Positions 22,649-34,336 of a stretch of DNA of 64,000 nucleotides are shown here, piece after piece. A program made the translations under genes and the position numbers. The stretch comes from Hymenopus coronatus (lineage: Eukaryota > Arthropoda > Insecta > Mantodea > Hymenopodidae): NCBI GenBank assembly GCA_030762935.1, contig CM060890.1, forward strand, positions 63,056,765-63,120,764, read 5' to 3'. Within the stretch, counting starts at the first letter, position 1, and each line of letters begins with the position of its first letter. A model generated the notes under the pieces. That model was not told the origin of the DNA. It saw only the letters and a list, made by a program, of their open reading frames with translations, and made no database searches.

Positions 22649-23611
22649 CTACTTTCGCTTAATTTACAAACTACACTGTGTTATATGAAAATTTGTACAA
22701 GAGTGGGTAGAGTAAATAATGCGAATGTAAAAACAAATCATTTTATTTCATTTATTTATGTTATTATTTATTTGCAAGCAGGCTTTTACAAGGTTTGTTC
22801 CATTTACAGTCTGTATCCTCAGGGATCCACCATCGGCCACCTCAATCAGAGCCGACGTGTACCGATGCCCATCCGCTTGGGATATTCTAACCCTAAAAAT
22901 ATTTATGTCCCTGAATTGACTAAAGCGAGAGATGCAATGTAATTTCATGGCTCAACCATTTTGACAAACACTGCTTTTATGTTTGCTTTCTGCGGTTTGC
23001 TTAATAATTAGTACGTTTGTATCCCTCAACAAGTTAATTTACTATTCAAAGCTATGTTTACAGTCGGAAATAATTGCATGTAACTTTATTGAAACTTGAG
23101 CTTATTAAAATAATGAGCGAATATAAACACAGCGAATACATCAACTCATTTTCAACAGCACTGAATTTTAAACAAGTAAAACTACACAAAATACATCAAA
23201 ATTAGTGCGTTTGTTTCTGCGCGCTTCTTAATGGCTACATATATAAACTCGCTTTGGAATTTGGGTTGATAATAATACTTATTATTATGGACATGTAACA
23301 CGCTTTGTTGGCTAGTTGCTTCTAATGAAGTAATAACGGCCATTGTTTCAATAGGGAGAACATAATCATCTATAAAGCGCCTGCGACTATGAATATTGAT
23401 ACACCCTCATAAATGCTAATATCGTTTGAATTTAGAGTACCTAATTATAATCAATGAACTTTATTGGATTATCATTTTCCTTTAATATCTTTGAAGTATT
23501 GTGTCCGTTTCCTTACTTAGCAATTTAAGCTGCTTTAGTGATTTAAGTCAAAGTTTATGCAGGGTTTAAGGAAAAGTCAAGATCCTAACTTCATTTTTAA
23601 AAGTCAGAAGT
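22649..23611. other. Unassigned AT-rich spacer
   Basis: A small GC-richer patch at 22800-22890 gives overlapping short frames on both strands with no recognised domain. Confidence 0.45.
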
Positions 23612-24165
23612 ATTTATTTCACACACATTTCTTTTCCTACGTAAATTCTTCTTACAAAGTTTATTTTATACCTACTTCATGTAAATTTACATAACGATTT
23701 GCAGAAATGATTTTATTACGTATTTCTTGTAGGTAAAAGAAGTTAATCGGTTAGTCACATCTTATAAGAGCGGGACAGTAAGTGATAGCTTTGAAATTGT
23801 TTTTTGGCCAAACAAAAGAACGGTAGCAAAACCAATAATGACTTCATAGTTAAACAAAAAAGTATGAAGCTTTTAAAAACTCAAAATAACAATGCAATAA
23901 ATAACTTGAAAATGGCTAATTCCAGACAAAACATTTATTTGGTGTTGTAACGAGATCTACATTACTTGTGTAATAGGACATTGTCTATCTCTTTAAGGGT
24001 TATCGGTTGTTCAACAATAACTAATACCGAGGAAGACTCAGACGCCTCATAGATATCTTAATATAATTATTTTGATTAAAAAAAACCTAAAAGCCAATGC
24101 ATGTAAAGACACACGGACACACACGCACGCAAACGCACACACAAAATTACCTTTTTAAAATTTGT
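23612..24165 (-). repeat. Rep870 copy 12, reverse, old
   Basis: The family order is visible but heavily diverged: gagatctacattacttgtgt near 23953, ttgtctatctctttaaggg near 23982, and a CACACG/CACGCA microsatellite near 24112-24145, which is where the copy stops. Confidence 0.58.
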
Positions 24166-24177
24166 TGTTCAAGTTGT

Positions 24178-24985
24178 TCTTCTTCACTTCAGAGGTTAGG
24201 CATATCTACTTGTTTCGTCTTCGTATTCCACCAATAACTCTTATCTTCTTCTAGGACGCCCTACATCTCTTCTTCCACGAGGATTGTATCTTCTAATTAC
24301 AGCCGGTGTTCTTTCTTAATTCATTCTAATAAGGTGTTCTTTCCAATTTTGTTTATTTTCTTGTATTTTGCCTTGTAATTTATATATACCTAATTCATCT
24401 CTAATTCTTTCATTTCTTATTAAATTTCGGCTGGTGCACTCTTAAACTCTTCTTAATAACCTAATTTCTGCTGCGTCCATTTTACTTTTTTCTCTTTCTT
24501 TTAATATCCAGCACCCGCTTCCATACATCATCACCGAAACTGCCATGGTTTAGTAACATTTAAATTTTGTTCTTTCCATGTTTTATTATTTAATGTTCGT
24601 GCTATGGTTCCGCATATATGCTGAAACTAATTTATCTTGTTTTAGATTCCTATCTATATCAATACTTACATCACAGCCCAAATAATTCAAATTGAGTAGA
24701 TGTTCCAGGCATTTATTTTCATTATTTATTTTTGATCTTACCGAGAATTTTCCTTGATGCGCCATTATATTGTTTTTCTCTGTGGATTATTTAGATTGTA
24801 ATCTTTCCCTAATAAGTACATTTTGAACGTTGGAGGTTCTCTTCATTGTCCTGTATTATGGCTATATTGTCAGCGTAGAGAATTGCATTTAAGTTTATAT
24901 TTTTATTGAGTTTTATTCCTTCATTCAGCTCCTTTTTCCAAACCTAAATCAGGTCATCCAGGTATACAAGATGTTTCAAAAGCAC
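24178..24985 (-). pseudogene. LINE reverse transcriptase fragment with YADN
   Basis: The minus strand encodes, with stops and frame breaks, the central-to-C-terminal part of a LINE reverse transcriptase: a GIKLNKNINLNAILYADN segment (active-site motif at 24866-24877), AIIQDNEENLQ, MAVSVMMYGSGCWILKERE, AAEIRLLRRV, RNERIRDELGIYKLQ, NWKEHLIRM and RYNPRGRRDVGRPRRR. The active-site YADD is changed to YADN, and at least three in-frame stops occur, so it is inactive. The motif order matches the fragment at 1730-2340, so both belong to related elements. The polymerase N-terminal half and endonuclease are absent. Confidence 0.87.
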
Positions 24986-25726
24986 CCCAAACGAAGACAG
25001 CAGTCGATTAGCTTGCACTTTGACTTGTCCGAAACTTGATGTCGCAACTTTCAAACTCTTCTATTTAAAAGTTTATGTGCGTTTAAAAATCGCCCACATT
25101 TGGGATTAGGCAGCGAAGGAACAACGGTTGTCATACGCCACGTAAAAAACCTCAGAACGTGTTATACGAAACACATAGCAAAACCCACATGCTCTGTTTC
25201 CCATTACTAAGGTGACCAGTGCCGCGCCGGCGTGTCTATCAGATCAGTGGGCCAGGCACGTGCCATTTGGTTATCTACGAAACGATTTTTGGATTACACG
25301 ATAAGAGCGATCCTAAGTCAGAGCATTAATCTTTTAGATAAGAATTATTTACAATTAATGTAAAGGTTTTACACACCCATTCCATTGCATTTGTCTCCTG
25401 GGCAAAACGAAAAGTCATATATTTTTCAATTTCTATGATTGAATTTCTCAGCATAGCCTTAATAAACTTCACAATCTTGCCTTTATACTTACATTATATT
25501 ATTTAATAAGCCTCTTCAAGCTGGAATTGTATTGTTAGAAAATATAGTATCTCTGTCCTCTTCTATTCGCTGTAACTTACATTTAATTTACGAGATTCTT
25601 AGGTTATTATAAAACTCTATATTTTGTATCAGTCTTCGTTTGTATTGTATGTGATTAGATTTTATTTTATTGTATCTAATAAATGTTATTTATTGGAACT
25701 ACTGCATTTGTTTGTTATTTTCTTTA
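24986..25726. other. Unassigned spacer
   Basis: It begins next to the truncated LINE and includes a GC-richer patch at 25195-25260. Nothing is recognised. Confidence 0.45.
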
Positions 25727-25913
25727 TTTTACTTCTTCACTTTCTTTACTAGTAAGTAGTGAAAGCAGTGTGTTCCGCCTGAAAATTTGATTTCGAAATT
25801 TCACTGGAAATATATGTATATATCCTGTATAAAGAAAATGATTTTTAGAAAAAGCACTGACTAACATGCGTGCATGTGTGCATATGACTAACCGTATGTG
25901 TATGTGTGCATGA

Positions 25914-25947
<34 letters not shown>

Positions 25948-26378
25948 AGGGCATAAAATCGATTAGATATCAAACTTGGTATTTAATTCGCCCCTCACTT
26001 AACCACGCTTTGTATGGAACATCATTCTAACATTTGACTGTCTCAATCATGGTTCTATTGTTTTTGCTTAGCATATCATTAAGTTTAAGATGTTTTCATG
26101 ATAAATGTAATGTATATCTTGGAATTGTTTTTGAATAGCTCCTGAAGTCTTCTTAATTATGATATCCTTTGCATAACTGGTAAAGAGAACAGAATTTCAA
26201 AACCATCACATAGTGACCCACTCTTAAAATATTTTACTATCGGTTTAGCCTGTTGTATTCCCATATTCGTATTGTACTTCCAATAGAACATGTGTAATAA
26301 AACAATGTATGTGAATGTTTGCCTCGATTAGCAAGAAGTAGATAATAGAATATCCTGTTGAAAGAATAGTTTGCTTCT
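25727..26378 (+). repeat. Rep870 copy 13a, forward
   Basis: It starts at the degraded stem end and contains a GT run followed by a GA run at 25913-25946 at the usual microsatellite position. It reaches almost to the 3' end but has lost the C-rich and central parts around 26000-26060. Confidence 0.7.
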
Positions 26379-26383
26379 ATTTT

Positions 26384-26570
26384 TGTCTATAGTGTCTAAC
26401 GCCTACTATGGCACCGCAAGCGATAACACTGATGATACTTGGAATGAATATGGAGCACCGGTGGAACGTGATGGCGAGGGAAACCGGAGAACCCGGAAAA
26501 AACCTACTCCTGCGCCACTTTCTCTACCACAAATCTCACATGCGGTCGCTTGGGATCGTACCCGGGCCGC
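26384..26570 (-). repeat. S-B SINE fragment
   Basis: Minus-strand S-B sequence including the shared core (rc gagggaaaccggagaacccgg, 26477-26496 and following) and the gcggtcgcttgggatcgta head remnant at the right. It lies exactly between two Rep870 pieces. The B-box is degraded. Confidence 0.66.
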
Positions 26571-26910
26571 ACCGTTAAATACCAAGCTCGGTATTTAAGA
26601 TTAGTATTCTCCAGGGATGCGACTCGGTTTATCTCATATACATTTTGTTTTTTGCTGGAGTTAATTCTTTGCGAGATATTCCTTGTTACCGAATTTCAAT
26701 TGTTTCAATTAGCGATTGGTGTTTTAAAAGTGTTGACAGTTGCTTTAGCCTAGTGTATTCTCTTATTTCCATTTTACTTTACAAGGAAGAAAATAATAAA
26801 ACAATTTCTATGTGTATCTCGATTAGCATTATGAATATAAAATTATCTTTTATAAAAATAGTTCGTTTGCAGAACAGGTAGAGAAAGTCGTGTGAATGGA
26901 ACAAGTCAGA
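26571..26910 (+). repeat. Rep870 copy 13b, forward, 5' truncated
   Basis: It begins at the internal hairpin (gttaaataccaagctcggta) and ends at the true terminus (gagaaagtcgtgtgaatgga). A large central part is deleted. It re-covers positions already present in copy 13a, so it is a second copy and not the other half of a split one. Confidence 0.7.
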
Positions 26911-27059
26911 AGTTTTTTGTTTTTGTTTTTTGCAAATATAATTATTTCATTATCCAAATTCGAGAACATGTACTAGACTTATTTGAGCATTATTTCACCC
27001 AATTCATTATTCATCGTCTGATAAGACCCGGCTGGTTAAAGAAAGTTAAAAATAAATAA

Positions 27060-27103
<44 letters not shown>

Positions 27104-27448
27104 CTTAAGAATTTAAAAAGTAATCAGTTCAACATATTAAGATGTTTTAGCGCAAAGATCTGCGGCGTTTTCTTGATATTAAAAATGATAACAGTTACAT
27201 GTGGTGGAAAATGGATGTTTTTTTCCACAACAAAAAAATTGTGAAGCTAAATAAAATTTGTATATAACTTAACTGTAAACTAAATGTGAACATTCTAGAG
27301 CAAAGACATTCTATGGTGATAATGTACACACCTTGGCCCGCTCTCTATTACTTTATTGCATCTATTTTACTATTTCTCTTCTTAACGTATAATTTTGCAG
27401 ACTCTTCTGACGCGTTGTATAACACGTTTCCTCTTCTAGTTTTTTGCC
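26911..27448. other. Spacer with AAT microsatellite
   Basis: AT-rich sequence. An AAT/ATA trinucleotide run of about 14 units lies at 27060-27102. No gene is seen. Confidence 0.6.
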
Positions 27449-28345
27449 TTTTTACTTTCTCTACACGTTCTATGTACATAGTGTATAGAGAAGGTATTGT
27501 AATGCACCCAAAAATTCGATACCCAGATTTTACCGGAAATACATGCTTTAGGACCCCCTGAATGCAAAAAAAAGAGCAGTTTTAGAAAAATGTCCGTGTG
27601 TGTCTGTGTATGTGTGTGGCTGTGGGCAGCATAGCTCAAACACGAAAGATCCGATAAATACCAAACTTGGTATTTAAGTTCAGTATCTTCTAAGGATGCG
27701 ACACGAAGATTTTCAAGAAAATTCCCCACCCCCAACTACCCTTTACATGGAAAATTTTTCGAAAATGTTGATTTTCTCAAAAATTGCTGTAACGATTTTG
27801 ATTAAACTATCGTATATTAAAGATATTTATACGACAAATAAAATGTATATCTTGAATTTTCTGGAAATAGCCTCTGAAGACATGTTTATTCTATATGTTT
27901 TTTTGCGGAATTGCATACCTGGTAAACCGCAAGAGACAGACAAAAGCTCACCTGACAAAAAATGTAGAGCTTAATAAAACACACAATTTATGTTATTTAT
28001 ATACATTTTTTCCTTGAGTTTACCGTTTTTTAAGACATTCCTGGATATTGATTTGTTATAAAATAATTATACCGTTCTCATATGGGAACTTTACAACACC
28101 TGTCCACGGAAAAATTCGAATTTCTATACCATAGCAACCACTTTAAAGCATTTGACTGTCGGATTAACCTAGTGTATCCCCTTATTTCCCTTCTACCTAT
28201 AAGAAACTAAATAATAAAACCTTTGTTTTACTACTTAGCATGTAATGTTTATCTCAATTAGCATGAAGTAGATAAAATAATAAGCTTATTAACAATAATT
28301 TGTCACAGAGATGTTGAGAAAGTCGCAGATTGTGACATATCAGAT
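27449..28345 (+). repeat. Rep870 reference copy (14), forward, complete
   Basis: This is the clearest complete copy. In order it shows: an imperfect terminal palindrome (27450-27495, TACTTTCTCTACACG paired with GTGTATAGAGAAGGTA around CTATGTACATAG); a Rep870-specific attcgatacccagatttt block; a GT/CTGT microsatellite (27595-27625); the hairpin AAATACCAAACTTGGTATTT near 27656; a gatgcgacacgaagatttt block; a C-rich strip; a lengthy AT-rich middle; the ttatttcccttctacctat block; and an end with gagaaagtcgcagattgtg, here diverged from the usual gagaaagtcatgtgaatgg. A short inverted match (CTTTCTCTAC) links the two ends. No frame of useful length is conserved, so it looks non-autonomous. Whether it is a DNA transposon derivative is not established. 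Confidence 0.87.
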
Positions 28346-28850
28346 TTTTATTAAACATTTTTTACAATATTTTTTCTCAATTTATAAAACATATTTGCTT
28401 CCATATATGGAATTTTTAATGTTACACTTACTACGGAGAGTTCATGGTTTGAATCGTATTTCAGTTGGAAGAAGCATCTAATATTTGTCCAATATGATTA
28501 CCAATATTATATTTATATTCTTTATCGATGTTAAAGTAATAAAATCTTTGTTTTACTATTTAGCTGGCAATTTTTTACATAAAAGAATAAGCTTATTAAC
28601 ATAATTTGTTACAGAGATGTAGAGAAAGTCAGTGATTGTGATATATCAGATTTTTATTATACATTTTATTTACAATATTCTTGCTCATTTTATAAAACAT
28701 TTTCTTTTATATATATATGACAATTTTATGCTACATTACTGCCGAGAGTTCATGGTTTGAATCGCGTCTCAGATGGAAGAAGCTCCTATTATTTGTCCAA
28801 GATGATTACCAATATTATTTCGTTTAAATTAATATTGCTTTATCGATGTT
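28211..28850. repeat. Tandem duplication of about 320 bp covering a Rep870 tail
   Basis: Unit 1 (28211-28532) and unit 2 (28536-28850) both contain a Rep870 3' end (cttattaacaataatttgtc or the close variant) plus flanking DNA with gagagttcatggtttgaatcg and tatcgatgtt. Because the flank is repeated too, this is a local duplication made after insertion. Confidence 0.85.
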
Positions 28851-29668
28851 CAAATTGTCTGCACCAAGTTAATAAATCAACTTAAAATAAACATCAGTTT
28901 ATTGTCAAACGATGAAATACAGAGAATAAGGAATAATTTTAAAATGATGGTATATTTGAGAGAGGTCTGTAACATTACTGCATCTGAACAAGAGGGCAAA
29001 GAAATTTAATAAAAATCTCAAACGATGTGGAATTCTCTCTGAGATATTATTTTGCTCGGTGTAGAAACCCGTGAATGGCAAGTGTAATAGCAACCCTGTG
29101 CTAGTTAGTTTCCCTTACCTTCGTCCCCCCTAAAAGAAAATCGTTATAAAATTTTAAAAACTATTATTTAGTTAGCCATATAGATGCCCCTCTGCCTTAA
29201 TAATTAATACCTCAAAGTATAATGAAAGTACTTTTGAGCCCTTCACTCATTCGTTCTTCCTTCTCCGCTCTCCAAGGAATTCATAATTAAACTTTCGTTC
29301 ATAATAAAGGGGTCTTTGCAGCTCCGTGCCGATAGTGAACTAATTTCGTTGTCTTTAATAAGGACTGAAAGTGAATATCTTACTTCTATTGCGAAATGAA
29401 GACAAATAGTTATGTAACCATTGTAAAGCTTAGAGAAATATTATCACATGAGAAGGTATATTCGCCGGAAGTATTCTACTGGAAGGACTTCTGTCCGTAA
29501 AAATGAGTATTTTATTACAAGCATAAGAAAATTCAAAGGCATAAGGTCGAAACTGCTAGTTAATACCTACCAATGAATTGTACTGGAGACAAAAGAATTA
29601 TTGTAGGGTGTTGATCAAAGTAGATCAGTTCTAAGAGGTCTCGGTTTCGATACCTGGTTAAAATTTTC

Positions 29669-29670
<2 letters not shown>
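28851..29670. other. Unassigned spacer
   Basis: AT-rich; a degenerate tRNA-like segment (gtctcggtttcgatacctgg, 29638-29657) directly precedes the poly(T) run. No gene is seen. Confidence 0.45.

Positions 29671-29699
<29 letters not shown>
29671..29699. repeat. Poly(T) run, 29 bases
   Basis: An uninterrupted T homopolymer. It directly follows a tRNA-like segment and may be the poly(A) tail of a minus-strand retroposon or a simple slippage tract. Confidence 0.9.
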
Positions 29700-30299
29700 C
29701 GTGGTTGTTCCTAGTTGTAACGCGAATTCTGGTTTAGAAACTTGCAGCAAATCTTCCTGTTACACAGATTTCCTGTTATTTCGTTGCCTTATGCTTCACA
29801 GTAGATCAGGCGAGTGGACGGCGGGCGCAGAGTATGGCGGTGGACATACTTTGTAGAACTGTGTGCTCTAAGTTCAATAAGGGATAGCTCCTCAGAGTTA
29901 TCTCTCCCTGGGATTTCTGCTGGCATCTAAACAAATAGATCATATAAGCGTCTGAAAAAAGTCTGAAAAACTATATGCTTAGGAAAGAAATAGTAAAATT
30001 TGTGACGATATTCACATCCATGGTATTCACATATCATCCATCATATAATAGAACGAGTCTCGTATAATGAAATGGGAAGGCAATTTTTATTCAAGTTAAA
30101 ATTTACATTCAGTTTTACAATCTTTGTGTTGTGGAATAAAATATGTAGGTACACATTCTACCACACGCAAATGTTTATTATTGTACTACCACGAAAGTGC
30201 AGCAATCTTTGTGATAGTGAAATTGTGTTTGCTTTTTAAAAAGTATCTAAATAGTTTTTCTTTTTAAGTTTTAATGTCCTTTAACTTTAGGAGTCATAT
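29700..30299. other. Unassigned spacer
   Basis: Nothing recognisable. Confidence 0.5.
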
Positions 30300-30485
30300 T
30301 GGACTATGAATGAATAAAGTTGATGAAATTAATGCGCAAAGGGGCCTAGACCTTAAAATTATCCAAGGTTTGTCTTCCAAGGATAACTCCGAAAAACCCC
30401 TTCCTTATACGAGTAAATAACTGAGAAACTCAGAACCTTTTGGATGTAAGGCAAGACGCTGCCACCACACTACAGAGATGGGTAT
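30300..30485 (-). repeat. S-D SINE
   Basis: It matches the copy at 48720-48917 in order: atgaatgaataaagttgatg-like start, gcgcaaaggggcctagac, cttccaaggataactccga, and at the right the head rc (ccaccacactacagagatggg), a tRNA-like A-box in minus orientation. Confidence 0.66.
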
Positions 30486-31200
30486 ATTTAAATATTGTCA
30501 TGAGCCTCTTAATATTTAAACATTAAAATAAGTATTTACTCATGCTCACGAGTTGGGGACGCGCTCAGATGCGGCAATACATTAACTTTTGACTAAGACA
30601 TGGAGAGGACCAGGAAAATATCAAAATAACACTCTTTGCGCATTCCATGGCCGGGGAGCAGACACGCCCTTATTCATGCGTGGCTACCTAGTACCTAACG
30701 ACTCCCAAACGACGCTCAACCAACGGCTTCCAAAAATTCCCCCACCCTACAACATAACTTGAACCAGCCAGTCAAAACACTATTTTTCCCTAACCGAAGC
30801 TATGCAGTAACGGTCACTCCAACAATACCTATATACATATTCTTATTTATACTGATATCTTAACATTTCTCTATATATCACAAAAGTCAGCGTCAGTTAT
30901 TTTTAAACAAGTACATTGTTTTTCTAAACTATAAAGCATTAACCTAACGAAGTGAAAATTAAAAGCTATCTTCGGAAAAACAAAGTTATAAGCTTTTTCT
31001 GGAAATTCCCTTTCTATTCATATTTTCGTGCATTTTTTTTTTGGTTCAAAATTTTAATTAAAAAATTTAAAACAATTTTCTCAAATTATGAGATGCATAG
31101 GGCATTTTGATCATGAAATATATTTACACGATAAAACTTATAAAGTAATTTATAGAACTTAAAGTACTTTAGAGTTTGAAATTTAGTGTGTCTATTAGCT
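30486..31200. other. Unassigned spacer
   Basis: A moderately GC-rich patch (30540-30740) is followed by AT-rich DNA. No element or gene is recognised. Confidence 0.45.
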
Positions 31201-31592
31201 AAAAATCTTATGTGTACTATTCACATGACTTTCTCTACATCCCTGCAACAAATTATTCTTAAAAAGCTTATACTTCTATTTACGTCATGCTAATCAGTAA
31301 AAAATTAGCATAAATAGCCATATTACTTGCTTCCTTGTAAGTAGAACCAAAAAAAGGGAGCACCATAGATTAAAGTGATAATCAAAAGCTGGTTGCTATG
31401 TCACTGAAGTTCCTTTGTTTGTATGGACAGCAGCTAACAAATTTCTGTATGAGAAAAGTATAAGTTTTTCATAGCAGAAACCAAAAATAAGGAATGTCTC
31501 AAAAACGACGAACTCCACGAGAAAACCTTGATATCGACTTCTTGAGTGGAATTTAATACCTTCTCTATCTTAGGTACTAAGTTGAGAAAATA
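31201..31592 (-). repeat. Rep870 copy 15, internally deleted
   Basis: Both ends are present, but the middle is missing: aaaaacgacgaactccacga joins directly to aaaccttgatatcgacttct near 31525. At about 390 bp it is a miniature form. Confidence 0.78.
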
Positions 31593-31607
31593 ATAACCTT
31601 TCCAATA

Positions 31608-31698
31608 ATATTTTGTATAAGCTTTATGATAACAAGCGACACACACATTCCGGTGAGGTCTCAACATGGAATTCTTGGATGAAATACAGTACTTCAAC
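31608..31698 (-). repeat. Rep870 end fragment with internal deletion
   Basis: It combines taagctttatgataacaagc with cacacattccggtgaggtct and the atgaaatacagtactt end. It is a second, smaller relic directly after copy 15. Confidence 0.5.
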
Positions 31699-31699
31699 T

Positions 31700-32478
31700 T
31701 AGTGTTATTTTGCCTTTCTTGTTCTTTGTTGTTGTTGTTGTTGCTGTTGATATTTTTCCCTTTTGTTTCTGTTTAAGTGTTTGTTTATTTTGCGTTTATT
31801 TTATAATTTTTTCCCTGATATCAATGTTATGTTGTTTAATTATTGCCAGTGTAATTGTGTAGTCTTACGAGCAATTTCTATGTTCGGTAGAATAAAATAA
31901 AAATAAAATAGTAAAGATATAGAGACAGCAGAAATATATTTCTAACTGCCGTCAGTGTCGACACAGGAAATGCAGCATTATTTGAAATGGACTAGTCATC
32001 ATTGTCCTGTAGCTTCTATTATAACAAGAGTGATTATGAATTATGACATAGGGGCAGATGAAGTATTATCGTACCACTAACGAAGCATTAATCTCGCGCG
32101 GCTGTGCAGATTCCATCGGGGAGATGGTGAACTTCACCACGTGTATCGGCCTCTCGGTTCGGTTGCTCCCCCTCCCTGACTGCTCAGTTTGATCTGTATA
32201 CGAACAAGTGCAGCCTGTTTGTTTAATCTTCATTCGAGTGATCTTCCCCTTGCTTCGTTTATATGTTTAATCAGGTTTCCGTGCGGTAGCTGGAGAGCAT
32301 TTCTCGCACGAGTGACGTCGAAAGGGCCTCCTCAGTGCTCCTCAAAGACTGCAATAAACTGAGTGGTAATCTTGAGTGTTTGTGGAAACGCAAACCATTA
32401 ACGCTGTTTACTGTACATCAGCCACTTCTCCTTGCTAATACACATCGACATTTGATAGTGCACGAAGCCATGTTAATT
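31700..32478. other. Unassigned spacer with mixed composition
   Basis: A short GTT run lies at 31723-31741. The 32090-32340 part is more GC-rich and precedes the tandem duplication. No recognised promoter element or domain. Confidence 0.4.
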
Positions 32479-32823
32479 GACTTTCTATATTTCCGCTTTG
32501 TAAAGTGCATTTTAAATTCATCTCCAGATCTGAAACCTTTCCACTCTCCTTTCTTCTGCAGTTTTAACCTCATTAAGAAGCTTCGTGGGTTGAGTACGTT
32601 TTCTGATGAACAAAATCATCTTGTAACAACAGATATTAACGTGTTTACAATACTTGACATTCTGTACTTCCACTTTGTAAAGTTCATCTTCATTTCCAGA
32701 TCTGAAACCTTTCCACATTCTTTTCTTCTCCAGTTTTAACCTCATTAAGAAGCTTCGTGAGCTGAGTACGTCTTCTGATGAACAAATTCATCTTTAACAA
32801 CAGGTATTAACAAGTTTGCCCCC
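32479..32823. repeat. Tandem duplication of about 173 bp
   Basis: Two direct copies (about 32479-32651 and 32652-32823) share ctttgtaaagt, tccagatctgaaacctttcc, gttttaacctcattaagaag, cttcgtg and ttctgatgaacaaa, with scattered substitutions. The 134-residue frame across it (32335-32739) shows the duplication as repeated residues. No domain is recognised. Confidence 0.85.
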
Positions 32824-34336
32824 CCTCTTTTAATTTGGCTCATGAGTTCAAGAAATAAGCTTTATAAACTCTTAAATCAAACAAAAGAGTTCAAAAGGCG
32901 TGCAAAAGGAAGGCAGAACTGGAAAATGAATAGGATTCTGATGAGCCAAACTACGGTAAAGGCCTCTACTGATGTTTCAACTTGGTATATTTCCGCAAAT
33001 TCAAATTTTCCTCACATAAGGAACATTCTCTCAGTTGTTAATTAATATTTTGATCTGAAATGGTTAGAAGATTTTTGTGTTAGTGCTTTAAATACCCTGA
33101 AATAAGGGTTTGAAAATACATATGGCAAAATTTAAAAAAAAATGTACTCTAAAATGTGGGGAAAATTGTCACAAGAAAATAAAGTAAGAGCTAAAGCATT
33201 CCTGACGACACATTAACTCTATTTTTTTCGGGTAAGAAAGAATTATTTAAAGACTTAAACATGGCAAAATGAAGGTAGGTATTTAATATTCAAAATATGC
33301 TAAATAATGAAAATTTACCAAGTTTACTATAATAGTTTGATCATGTATGCAAATAAGGAAAATTTTCGATCTGATTAACAAGCCAACTTTTACCAAATAA
33401 ATAATGAACAAAGGGTTAAGTTAGCAGCTCTTATTCGATCAACACATCTTTTTAATTGGAATAATGTATTTAAGTCTATCATTAAGTATCTAAAGGATGT
33501 CTTTATTGTTTTCTGTATCTAAGTATTAAAGCAATTTCATTTTGTTTGCTGCTGGAACATTACGTTTATTGACTATTAGATTTATACGGTGTTCATTGGC
33601 TCAATAGCGTCGTTCAGGACATCCATGTTAAAAGGGTTCCTTCCAGTCAGTTAGCTTTAATCCCTAAAGGTCAGGACCGTCGTTACAATCCCAGTAAAAG
33701 AAAGCGAGGTAGCTGGTCACCGAGCCATCGATGTCGTCTATACTGATAGTAATCCAATGAGGCTAATGCACCTTCCTCGTGAGAGGGAAGCTTCTTGAAT
33801 ACAGAGGAACAAAAGAGGCCCACAGAGATGCCAGAAACACACTGGGCTCCGAGGGACGGTATGTGGTAGACGGAAAGGAAAACCACTCGACTCAGCAAAG
33901 TGGAAGAAAGGAAAAGTAGAAGTGAAGATAAAAGATTTCGCATCATGAGAACCCCAAAACGCCTCTAACTCCGGCAGAGGAGATAGGGAGATCGTCCCGT
34001 AGGAACACATCAAGGAGTGACCGAGTTGGAATGGAAAGATTGCTGACTTACACGTACACATGTTTGCTTCCGATAAGGGAGCAAAAAACTAAAAGAAAAC
34101 ATCTGAGAAAGAAGTTTAGTCGGTATAGGGTATATTTTTTGAAACGACAAACTAGAGCTTTGAACCTTGTGCAGTCGTGCTATGAAATGAAACTACTGTT
34201 TATATTTTCTTTCTTCCTTTCGACAACGCTTCGCATTTTCGTTTCACCAAATCGAATTTTGTTAGTTGGAATTTTTAAAATGTCCTTTCATTTTTGAAGC
34301 CCCTTTTCAATTATTCGATACGTACTCGTCATCTCG
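32824..34336. other. Unassigned spacer
   Basis: Mostly AT-rich. At 33590-34060 the sequence is less AT-rich and has overlapping minus-strand frames of 87 and 107 codons without a recognisable domain. They are in different frames and could be a decayed element. Confidence 0.4.

Noticed and set aside
27449..28345. Rep870 as a Helitron
   Set aside because: A terminal stem is present, but neither end shows the expected TC start and CTRR end after the hairpin, and no A-T insertion site is evident.
27449..28345. Rep870 as a CRISPR or bacterial repeat array
   Set aside because: Copies are about 870 bp, dispersed and in both orientations; there are no spacers of constant size and the setting is eukaryotic.
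29638..29699. SINE ending in the poly(T) run
   Set aside because: Only a weak B-box-like match precedes the T tract; no A-box or repeated body could be found, so it is left as spacer plus homopolymer.
32335..32739. 134-codon frame as a gene
   Set aside because: It spans a recent tandem duplication; internal repetition explains its length and no domain is recognised. Kept as an unexplained segment only.
33738..34061. 107-codon minus frame as a gene
   Set aside because: It overlaps another frame in the same strand, has no recognised domain, and residue use is Ser/Phe/Leu-rich as expected for random sequence of this composition.
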